Below, in pieces: positions 33,408 through 41,153 of a stretch of DNA of 64,000 bases (the first letter of the stretch is position 1; every line of letters begins with the position of its first letter). The notes under the pieces are model-generated. The model had not been told where the DNA came from. It worked only from the letters and a program-made list of their open reading frames with translations, and did no database searches. Position numbers and translations under genes: made by a program. The DNA is taken from positions 21,179 through 85,178 of the forward strand of contig JBDRDH010000117.1 of assembly GCA_043820985.1 (NCBI GenBank), written 5' to 3'. The DNA is from JAAYXS01 sp043820985 (lineage in GTDB: Bacteria; Planctomycetota; Phycisphaerae; UBA1845; Fen-1342).

Positions 33408-34478
33408 ATGCCGATGAATGAGTCGCCGCTTGGCGATTGGACCGGTATTCGCCCAGCGGCGGTACTCTTGCTGTGTGGCATATTGCTAGGTAGTGCCGGG
33501 GAGCCACCGTCCAAGCATGAATTACCGCGCTACGTGGCACGTGATCTGTTGGCACCCTTACCGACCGATGCCTCGGCCCCCGACCGGTTGCGCTGCGCCA
33601 GTGGGCCGCGCGGTCGGCGACTCCAGACCGAACACTTCCTCCTGATGCATACGACCGACGAGCGCACTGCTCGGCGGCTTGGAGCCCGACTGGAGGCGGT
33701 ATACCGGGCCAATATCCACTTCTTGGAAGAGTTGCGCCTGGAGCCCCAGCGACCAACCAGTAAGCTGGAAGTCCTCGTGTTCCGGTCGTATGACGAGTTC
33801 CGCGGCTACTTGAAAAAAGCGGGAAGCAGCGACGAAACAATCCTGGGGCTCTTCGAACCGACGAATAATCGCACTGTCTTCTTTGACCTCGCAACACACC
33901 CCCAGGTGGCGGCCCTGCGCCGCAAGCTGGAGGACCTGCGGAATGCCGGGTGGGCTCGGCGGCGTCCCGTCCTCCGGACATTGCGGCAGCGCTCGGCGGC
34001 ATTGAACGCCAAGGTTATTCAGCATGAGGCTGCCCACCAGGTGCAGTTTAACATCGGAGTTTTATCTCCAGATCATCAGGTCCCTGCCTGGCTGGCGGAA
34101 GGTCTGGCCCAACTATTCGAATTGCCGTTTGAGTCGGCGGGTATCACGGATTTGTCTGTGATTAACCGTTACCGGCTAAACGAGTTCCGCGAACTGCATG
34201 CCAATCAGCCGGATATGCGTTCGGCGCTTTGTACACTGATCGGTAGCGACCAGAAGTTGTCAGATGGTGCCGATTACAGCCTGGCCTGGGCGTTGACTGA
34301 TTACCTCTACCGGTGTCACCGGGAGGAATTCGCTGGTTACTTACGCCAGATCGCCGCGAAGGGGTGTAATCCGGGGGATTTTGAAGAGCATTTTGGTGTC
34401 GTGGATGAGCGGTTTACGCTCCAGTTTCAGGCCTACATACGCGATCTCTTACAGCGTTACCCCACAGATCAGGAATGA
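33408..34478 (+). CDS. Exported DUF1570-like putative metallopeptidase, copy 2
   Basis: This 356-residue paralogue has a shorter N-terminal part and no acidic linker. An N-terminal hydrophobic signal (RPAAVLLLCGILLGSAG) is followed by LRCASGPRGRRLQTEHFLLM. LEVLVFRSYDEFRGYLKK aligns with LEIFYFGTHKEFEAY of copy 1. The zinc motif is H206-EAAHQVQFNIG with WLAEGLAQLFELP. The two start ATGs (33408, 33414) cannot be separated. It begins 38 bases after copy 1, so the two are probably one operon and may differ in substrate. Confidence 0.8.
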   Translation: MPMNESPLGDWTGIRPAAVLLLCGILLGSAGEPPSKHELPRYVARDLLAPLPTDASAPDRLRCASGPRGRRLQTEHFLLMHTTDERTARRLGARLEAVYRANIHFLEELRLEPQRPTSKLEVLVFRSYDEFRGYLKKAGSSDETILGLFEPTNNRTVFFDLATHPQVAALRRKLEDLRNAGWARRRPVLRTLRQRSAALNAKVIQHEAAHQVQFNIGVLSPDHQVPAWLAEGLAQLFELPFESAGITDLSVINRYRLNEFRELHANQPDMRSALCTLIGSDQKLSDGADYSLAWALTDYLYRCHREEFAGYLRQIAAKGCNPGDFEEHFGVVDERFTLQFQAYIRDLLQRYPTDQE

Positions 34479-34545
34479 AGCCCGACCGAGCCAATAGTGC
34501 CCCAGCACCCTACCCGGCGGCCCCTCGGGCGCTCATAATGGCACT

Positions 34546-35307
34546 ATGGCATCTGCCGAAGGCTCCAGGCGAAGAACCGCGACCGATGTACAGCCGATCT
34601 GGCGTCAGTATTACCAGGACGCGCAGCGGCCCTTATATTGTCTGCTGTTTCTATTTCCACTAGTGGCGACATACGAATTCGGGGCCATGATTCTGCGGCC
34701 GGTAGCCTGGCCCGAGCGGCAGCTTCTGGCTCACAGCCTGATTCAGAAGCTGTTAGGCTGGTTTGGAGCTACTGGCTTCTGGCTGCCGGCGGTGGCTTTG
34801 CTGCTGACACTGTTTATCTGGCACATTCTGAGCCGCCATGCCTGGCGCATTCATGGTTGGGTGTTGCCCTTGATGGTGGTGGAAAGTGTTCTGTTGACCG
34901 CTCCGCTGTTTGTGCTGGGCGAGGTCATGACGCAGGTCACGTCAACCTCGGCGCCGGCGGGTGGTGATATCAGGCAGCAGCTCATACTGGTCCTGGGAGC
35001 CGGGATATATGAAGAACTGGTCTTTCGGCTATATTTGATCGCGGGTCTGGCCTGGCTGTTGGAGAGCGTCTTACGGGTGTCGCGGAAGACGGCCATGCTG
35101 CTGGTAGTGGCTTTGTCCGCGATGATCTTCGCGGGCTGTCACTTCACGCCGGTGGGTAGTGAGCTATTCAGTTGGCAGCGTTTCATGTTACTGGTGCTGG
35201 CGGGGAGTTACCTGGCGGTGGTTTTCATACAACGTGGCTTGGGCGTGGCGGCCGGCTGCCACGCCGCGTTCAACATCATCCCATTATTATGCGGATGGGC
35301 TCGTTGA
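34546..35307 (+). CDS. CPBP-family intramembrane metalloprotease
   Basis: This 253-residue polytopic membrane protein has the three CPBP (CAAX/Abi) motifs: EELVFRLYLIAG, IFAGCHF, and CHAAFN near the C-terminus. Members act as intramembrane endopeptidases and include CAAX prenyl protease homologues and bacteriocin-immunity proteins. At least five hydrophobic segments are visible. The start is the ATG at 34546; the ribosome site is poor. It lies 67 bases after the second DUF1570 gene on the same strand. Confidence 0.88.
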   Translation: MASAEGSRRRTATDVQPIWRQYYQDAQRPLYCLLFLFPLVATYEFGAMILRPVAWPERQLLAHSLIQKLLGWFGATGFWLPAVALLLTLFIWHILSRHAWRIHGWVLPLMVVESVLLTAPLFVLGEVMTQVTSTSAPAGGDIRQQLILVLGAGIYEELVFRLYLIAGLAWLLESVLRVSRKTAMLLVVALSAMIFAGCHFTPVGSELFSWQRFMLLVLAGSYLAVVFIQRGLGVAAGCHAAFNIIPLLCGWAR

Positions 35308-35432
35308 GGGACCGCGCTTCAACACCGCGGATGGTCGCCGACCGCGGCTAATCCGCGTAAAATGAAAGATTAACAAGACGGCGTGAGCGGTGCGGGCCGC
35401 GCGCCGATCAGTCATAAGCGGGTATTGAGGGA

Positions 35433-38400
35433 ATGAGCTTTCAGCCCTTTCCAGGTGAACTGGCGGAATCTCGACTGATCGAGATCCCGGCCGATCTTGA
35501 CGACGCGGGGCGCAAACGTTTTGTCACGCTGATCAGGAAGGCTGTCCAGAAACAGGCTGAACTGGCCGGTCAGAGCAATGCAATTCTGGCACTGACCGGT
35601 GATCTCGAGCAGGAGGGTAACCTGCTGCGCATCCGCCACGAGCCCGCGACGCCGGCGGAAGCGGCCGTGGTCCTGGATTCCGAGGAGCGTCCGGATCTAC
35701 TGATGCTTAACTGGTTGACCTGGTCAGTGGCTCAAGCCCTGGCCACGGCGCACGCCAGCATGCTCATCCACGGCAGCCTGCAAAATGGGGCCCTCTATCT
35801 CGATGCCATGGGCCGTTTGAAGCTGGGGGATTTCGGGATAGGTCCGGCGTTTGAGCTGGTTTGCGGGGGAGCGGTGCGGCGCTACCTGGCTTGCGACGTG
35901 ACGGCCGACGCGGATGAGCAGGGCCGGATACCGTCCGGGAAGTGGATTTTATTATCAGAGGACGCGCGGCGCGACTTTGGCTGGATCGCCCCGTTTTTCC
36001 CGCACGAGTTGCTCGAAAACGATGATACCCGCTTGAACGTCAAGTCGGACCAGTTCGGGCTGGGCACGTTGCTGTTCCTATGGGCCACGGGCAGCCATCC
36101 GTACGGAGCTTCGCTGGGTGATCCGACGCTGAACTTTTATTTCCACCTGGAGCCGTTCGCGCTTGACGAGGAGCGTACCGAGTGGAGCACGCATTTTGAA
36201 CGCGAGCGTGGTGGCGTGGCCACCTCGGCGGATGAACCAGTGTTGTCCTGGGCACGGCTGGTTGAAAGAACGCTGAGCAGTGATTCGGGGCAGCGCTTTG
36301 CCGATTTGAATGAAGTGCTGGGTGCATTGCACGGCATTCCCCCGGCCTGGGAGCAGGCCACCAGCACGCTGGGCGCGGCCATGCCACTGTTGCGTGACGG
36401 CCAGCCCGAAGAGTTTCTCGCGAAAGTCGGGCCCTGGGGGCGTGATGAAACTCTGCCGGAAATCTGGCGCGAACGACTGGCGCGCCAGCTTGCCATCGTT
36501 AAAGAACAAAAAGAGGTTATTGTTCGGCGCCGCACACTGGCGGCGCGGCTCAAGGAGGCTGACGAACTGCTCAGTGGGGGCGACATCCCCGGAGCCCGGG
36601 CCGCGGTGGAAGCTGTCATGGCGGCCGAGGAATGTGATGACGCACTACGCCGCGGCGCGGCGGAACTCCTGGAGTGGTGTGCGGAGCAGGAAAGACTCGT
36701 AGAGACGGCCCTGGACGAACAAGCTCGCGAGGCCTTCGATTCAGCTCGTGAGGCGTTGACGCGGGGTGATTTCGGCGACGCGCGCCTGTGTCTGAATGCG
36801 GTCGTCGAAGATCCGGCTTCGCCGGACTATCGCGTTGAACAAGCCCAACAACTGCTGACCGAGATTGAGGAGGTCGAGGAAGGCTGCAAGCGGCAGACGG
36901 CGGAGTTGGAAGCGGCCCGGGCGGAGCTTGAGCGGGCCGAATTTCAGCCGGCCATTGAGCGGTTGGAAAGTGTGCTGGCCGAAGCGAATCTGATCGAATC
37001 ACTCGCAACTCCGGCGCGCCAGTTACTTGACAAGATTCAAGCCAAACAGCAAACGGCGGCTGAATATGAGGAGATGCTGCGGTCGGCCGAGCAAGCCTGG
37101 CAACAGGCGGACCTTGAAACAGTTCAATCTCTATTGGCCAGTGTTCCGGCGGCGATCGACATCCCGCCGATTGCACAGCAACACGAAGCCCTGACAGCGT
37201 GCTGTGAGAGCCTGCGCGCGGCCCTCGATGCCCGTGACGCCGCCGAGCAATTGCTGGCGGCCGACAATCCGCAGGCCGCTCTAACGAAGACGGATGAGGG
37301 GCTACGGGTTGAACAGCTACCGGGATGTCTCGAGCAGGATCTGTCCGAGTTGCGTACGCGCTGTGCGACGGCGTTGGAAGAGCGGCACCGCGCGACAATC
37401 GAGCATGCCAACCAGCAATTACAGCACGCCCAGAAACTGTATGACCAAGGTGAGGCCGATGCGTGTCGCCAGGCCGCCGAGCCGATCTTGCAACAGGCCG
37501 ACATCCTGCCCGAGGAGACTCGTACGCAGGCCGAGGAGTTGCTGACAGCTTGCCAGCGGCTCAGTTCCGCCGGCAAACTGTTGGATGAAATCACCCGTCA
37601 GTTGAGCAACGATGATCTGGACAGTGCCGAGCAGAGCTTGAGTCTGCTGCCTCGGGACGGCCTGCCAGACACGATTCTTCAGCGTGGCGCCGAGCTGGCG
37701 CGACAGATCAAGGAGGCCCGCCAGGATCACGCGGAGCGGCAATTACTGCGGCTGCGCGCCCAACTCGACGATGCCGAGCAAAAGGTAGCGGTCGGCGAAC
37801 TGGACGAAGTGGAACCCATTTTGGCGGCGGTCGAGGAATCCACACTCTCTTCCGAAGGGATGATCGGGCGCGTGGTGGCGATTCGTGGCATGCTCGTGGA
37901 ATTGGTCCCGATTGACACTACCCTGAAAGCCGCCCAAGGCGCCGTCCAGGACGGGGATGTTGAACAAGCCGGGATGCTGTTGGAGCAGGGCGGGCAAGCC
38001 GCGGGTGTCGCGGTGGTGCCATTGCCGGCGGAGTTGCCAGCCTGGGCTGAGCAGCGCGCTGCCAGTTTGCGCCAGCAAATCACTGAGTTTCGCGAGGAAC
38101 GCCGGCAGGAAGCCGTGGCGACGGCGCGGAAGGCCCTCGACGCGGCGGAAAAAGCACTGGCAGCCGGAGATCCGGCCACCGCTCGGTCCCGTCTCAAGCA
38201 AGCCGCCGTTGCCCTTAAACTCGATCCGGAACTAGCGCTCCGGCATGAGGGCCTTGAACAGCAGGCCAGCGAGCTTGAAGAGTGGCTGCCCAGGCTACAG
38301 GCTGCCGAAGCCGCCTTGAAGAAGGGTGATTTCGCGGCGGCTTATAAACAAGCCGACCAACTGTTAAAAGCAGAGGCTATTCCGCCTGTCGTACAGGAAC

Positions 38401-40346
38401 GAATCCAGGCTGTTCAGCAACAGGCCAAGCAGCGCATCGCGGCCCGCCGAAAGGAAATCTCCGCCGAACTTGCCACACTGGAACAGACACTGACTGAGCG
38501 CGGCAGGCGTGCCAAGACCCTCCCGCAGCAGTTACAAACACTGCGTGCGGATACGCTGGCCTCGAAGGAACAGCGGCAGGAAGTGGATAAGCTGCTGGAA
38601 CGATTCGAGGCCCTGCCGCCGCTGAAACGTTCCCCAGTACCCATTATTGCCGCGGTAGCGGTGGTCGCGGTATTGGGCGCGGGTGGGGCCTGGATGTTCT
38701 GGCCCGAGCCGACACCGCCAGAACCCCCGGATCGTCTGGAGCAGGTGCCTGGACTAGTTGATTTGATCAAGACGGAGAGCCCGCCTCTGGCCGATCTGCC
38801 AGTGGAGCCGGACACGGTTGTCGTTCAGCCAGATGACACCGTCGATCCGGATGTCGCGCGGGAGTTCCCCGGCGAGATTACGCCCGTACCCACCTTCGTG
38901 GAGCTGGTGCAAACCAGCAGTCAGGCGCTGGCCGACCTGTTGTCGGAAGTCGACGCGGAAACGGCGTCCCAGTCGGTGGCATTTGCTGAGATTGATCCCA
39001 ACGACTGGCAAAAAATTCCCGATGAGCCGGATTCGGGGACGCTCTCCGTGACGGCGACCACTAGTGCCGGGGATGTGTTGGTGGGGGTGACCGCGCAATA
39101 TCGCGAAGCTCCGGATCCATGGGAGTTCGTTCTGGAGCTCGAAGATGCCGAGTTGCGGAAGATCGCAGAGTGGCTGCATCCACGGATTGAAGCAAAAATC
39201 GCGGCACAAGATGAACTTGATGATAAAAAGGACTTGTGCCAGACGTATGCCGGGCCACTGGACCGGTTGAAAGCAGAATCCTGGGCCGAGAATCTGCAAC
39301 TTCCGAAGGCATGTCAGCCGGATATCACGCCACCAAAGACCGCTAATAGAACCTGGACGCTGCTAGAACTGGTGAATAAGCACAATTCGGCCTTAGGCGG
39401 ATTATTAACGGCGTTGTTACCAGACGCAGAGACACCCCTGCCATTGCCCGAGTTCAGTCCAGAGGACTGGCGTGTTGATGGAATTCAGTACGACTGCACG
39501 ATCGCTATCACAGCCTTGGATGATCAATTGACTCTCGCGGTCAATACTTCTCATGACGGGACCGGGGAAAACTGGAATTGGAATGTGACCTTGCCCGACT
39601 CCGAGTTGTCCAAGGTATACCGCTGGATATCCGCCAGGGTGGCGAGCGAGTTGACCACTCTGGCAGATGCTGGCCGCGTGGCTGCGGTCTGGCAGCGCCA
39701 TAAGGAACTGCGCGGTCAATTGGAAAGCCTGCGGGAAGAGCTGCAGCTTGATAACGTGAACAACCTGCTGGCGGGACTACCGCCCGCGTGGAGTGAGGAT
39801 CAACTGCCGGTTGGTTATGTGGCGGGCACGACTTTGCATCCCGATCTGGGTTACCCGACCACGCTCACCGCCGGCGAGCGGACACTGTTACTTGTATACC
39901 TGCACCCCAAGGATCTACTGTGGGACACGATTAATGAATCTAGTAACTGGCAGGTTTACTATATAGATGCAACTGAAATGCCGGCTGCCTGGGATAAATT
40001 CTCGGATGCACAAGGTCAGGCCACGAGCCAGTTTGAGCGCGATTTGCCGACACGATCCGAGTGGATGCGGGCGGCCTTGATGTTGCGTGCCGACCCTGCC
40101 GCGCAGGATTTCATCGGTGGGCGCTACGAATGGTGCCGGGATGACGAGAATGGGGCACCGTGGGTCTGTGGCGGATGTACGCTGCGCGATGCTGGCGGGC
40201 AGCTCATACCACCGCCGCCGGATTCTGACAAGCCGGCGGAATTATGGACTTGGTTGCAAGGCAAACTGGTGACCCACCAGCGTCAGTATGGTGATGAGCT
40301 GACTTCCTTTCGCACGGTACTGCGTCTTTTCCCCCAGTCCCAATGA
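35433..40346 (+). CDS. Giant pseudokinase - coiled coil - TM - FGE-like protein
   Basis: This is a 1637-residue protein. Residues ~1-290 form a kinase fold with a shortened N-lobe lacking the glycine loop and VAIK Lys. The HRD position is HGS (near 112), while GDFGIG and the later KSDQFGLGTLLFLWATGSHP are kept, so it should be a pseudokinase. Residues ~340-1060 are long charged helical repeats (EAARAELERAEFQPAIERLE and similar). One membrane segment lies at ~1065-1090 (PVPIIAAVAVVAVLGAGGAW). The outer part contains repeated ~165-residue modules (TFVELVQTSSQALADLL and TLLELVNKHNSALGGLL). It ends in an FGE/SUMF1-like domain (YYIDATEMPAAWDKF, LPTRSEWMRAAL, GRYEWCRDD). It probably links cytoplasmic and periplasmic events. 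Confidence 0.85.
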   Translation: MSFQPFPGELAESRLIEIPADLDDAGRKRFVTLIRKAVQKQAELAGQSNAILALTGDLEQEGNLLRIRHEPATPAEAAVVLDSEERPDLLMLNWLTWSVAQALATAHASMLIHGSLQNGALYLDAMGRLKLGDFGIGPAFELVCGGAVRRYLACDVTADADEQGRIPSGKWILLSEDARRDFGWIAPFFPHELLENDDTRLNVKSDQFGLGTLLFLWATGSHPYGASLGDPTLNFYFHLEPFALDEERTEWSTHFERERGGVATSADEPVLSWARLVERTLSSDSGQRFADLNEVLGALHGIPPAWEQATSTLGAAMPLLRDGQPEEFLAKVGPWGRDETLPEIWRERLARQLAIVKEQKEVIVRRRTLAARLKEADELLSGGDIPGARAAVEAVMAAEECDDALRRGAAELLEWCAEQERLVETALDEQAREAFDSAREALTRGDFGDARLCLNAVVEDPASPDYRVEQAQQLLTEIEEVEEGCKRQTAELEAARAELERAEFQPAIERLESVLAEANLIESLATPARQLLDKIQAKQQTAAEYEEMLRSAEQAWQQADLETVQSLLASVPAAIDIPPIAQQHEALTACCESLRAALDARDAAEQLLAADNPQAALTKTDEGLRVEQLPGCLEQDLSELRTRCATALEERHRATIEHANQQLQHAQKLYDQGEADACRQAAEPILQQADILPEETRTQAEELLTACQRLSSAGKLLDEITRQLSNDDLDSAEQSLSLLPRDGLPDTILQRGAELARQIKEARQDHAERQLLRLRAQLDDAEQKVAVGELDEVEPILAAVEESTLSSEGMIGRVVAIRGMLVELVPIDTTLKAAQGAVQDGDVEQAGMLLEQGGQAAGVAVVPLPAELPAWAEQRAASLRQQITEFREERRQEAVATARKALDAAEKALAAGDPATARSRLKQAAVALKLDPELALRHEGLEQQASELEEWLPRLQAAEAALKKGDFAAAYKQADQLLKAEAIPPVVQERIQAVQQQAKQRIAARRKEISAELATLEQTLTERGRRAKTLPQQLQTLRADTLASKEQRQEVDKLLERFEALPPLKRSPVPIIAAVAVVAVLGAGGAWMFWPEPTPPEPPDRLEQVPGLVDLIKTESPPLADLPVEPDTVVVQPDDTVDPDVAREFPGEITPVPTFVELVQTSSQALADLLSEVDAETASQSVAFAEIDPNDWQKIPDEPDSGTLSVTATTSAGDVLVGVTAQYREAPDPWEFVLELEDAELRKIAEWLHPRIEAKIAAQDELDDKKDLCQTYAGPLDRLKAESWAENLQLPKACQPDITPPKTANRTWTLLELVNKHNSALGGLLTALLPDAETPLPLPEFSPEDWRVDGIQYDCTIAITALDDQLTLAVNTSHDGTGENWNWNVTLPDSELSKVYRWISARVASELTTLADAGRVAAVWQRHKELRGQLESLREELQLDNVNNLLAGLPPAWSEDQLPVGYVAGTTLHPDLGYPTTLTAGERTLLLVYLHPKDLLWDTINESSNWQVYYIDATEMPAAWDKFSDAQGQATSQFERDLPTRSEWMRAALMLRADPAAQDFIGGRYEWCRDDENGAPWVCGGCTLRDAGGQLIPPPPDSDKPAELWTWLQGKLVTHQRQYGDELTSFRTVLRLFPQSQ

Positions 40347-40376
40347 CCGTCTGACGAGACATTTAGATTTTTTCGC

Positions 40377-40395
40377 TCCAGGAATCGATCCTGGA
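40377..40395 (+). terminator. Hairpin after the pseudokinase gene
   Basis: TCCAGGA (40377-40383) and TCCTGGA (40389-40395) form a 7-bp perfect stem with a 5-base loop, 31 bases after the stop. A weakly T-rich run (GTCCGTTTTGG) follows. Confidence 0.4.
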
Positions 40396-40414
40396 AGTCT
40401 GTCCGTTTTGGTGC

Positions 40415-40443
40415 TTGACCACAGCCGAAGTGGTCGGTAACTT
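40415..40443 (+). promoter_or_regulatory. Candidate promoter with dyad operator for the surface locus
   Basis: TTGACC (40415-40420, 5/6) is followed by a 17-base spacer and a weak TAACTT (40438-40443). The dyad GACCAC-N7-GTGGTC (40417-40422 and 40430-40435) lies across the -35 and the spacer, a position suited to a repressor or activator. It is the best candidate for driving the genes from 40575 on. Confidence 0.35.
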
Positions 40444-40574
40444 GCAGTGGATTAGAGCGATAATTGGATTACGGAGACTGGGGCATTTCGAGATTCGCGA
40501 ACGGGGCTGGCACGGCCCCCTGATCGCTGGGGACGTGTTGCCACGAGTATTGATGTTCAATTCAGCAGGATGTG

Positions 40575-40799
40575 ATGAAAATGAAGCGTAAAACACACTC
40601 TCGTTGGTTGGTACTATCAGCCATGGTTGCGGGCTTGCTATGTCAGACTGGTCCCTGTTGTCTGCCGACTGATGGTACGGACCAGACCCAGGACCTCGCC
40701 CAGCAGGTAGGTCTGTACCTGCAACAGACGGCGACTAACGTCGTGGCTGACACGGTCTTTTTCTTTCTGGATAACCTGCTGGTGCGCTGGACAACCTGA
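40575..40799 (+). CDS. Very small exported protein 1 (74 residues)
   Basis: The peptide has a signal sequence (KRKTHSRWLVLSAMVAGLLC) that could be a lipoprotein signal with Cys in GLLCQTG. It is followed by QTGPCCLPTDGTDQTQDLA and an amphipathic or hydrophobic helix (VVADTVFFFLDNLLVRW) at the C-terminus. AGGA lies a few bases before the ATG. I do not recognise a family. It is the first gene after the pseudokinase and precedes a second similar-sized exported peptide, then the barrel protein gene. A role as a pilotin-like or assembly helper is a guess. Confidence 0.55.
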   Translation: MKMKRKTHSRWLVLSAMVAGLLCQTGPCCLPTDGTDQTQDLAQQVGLYLQQTATNVVADTVFFFLDNLLVRWTT

Positions 40800-40858
40800 G
40801 CACTTGGATCCTGACCAGGCCAGGAAGGAATTTGGACAAACAAAGAGGACGGAAACCC

Positions 40859-41047
40859 ATGCGAAAGCTGCTATTACACGGTCGCTGGTATCTGGCGAAC
40901 CTGTCTCTCCTGATGGTGGGTGGCTGTGTGACCAGTACCCAACTGCTTGATTTTACGCGCACGGAATTCGCCCGTCTGTCGGCTGACACGATCGGACAGA
41001 TACTGTCGATCTGGATTCAGTCGGTCAGCCCGCTCTCGGTTCAGTAG
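40859..41047 (+). CDS. Very small lipoprotein 2 (62 residues)
   Basis: MRKLLLHGRWYLANLSLLMVGGC is a lipoprotein signal with lipobox-like VGGC. The mature part has about 40 residues with FTRTEFARLSADTIGQILSIW, an amphipathic helix. GAGG and GGA lie upstream of the ATG. Size, placement and the helix after the signal resemble the preceding gene, so the two may be distant paralogues. Unknown function. The downstream OMP gene starts 106 bases later. Confidence 0.6.
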   Translation: MRKLLLHGRWYLANLSLLMVGGCVTSTQLLDFTRTEFARLSADTIGQILSIWIQSVSPLSVQ

Positions 41048-41153
41048 CCGGCGGGGGCGTGTCTGGTCGCCAGTGGTGGCGACTGGCAGGGACTACTCCG
41101 AGGATCTGGCCGGTCCCGTCGGCCACGCGGAACTCGGTATAACAGGTGCGAAC

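Noticed and set aside
35433..36300. Active serine/threonine kinase
   Set aside because: The glycine loop and VAIK Lys cannot be found and the HRD Asp is Ser in HGSL; it is called a pseudokinase instead.
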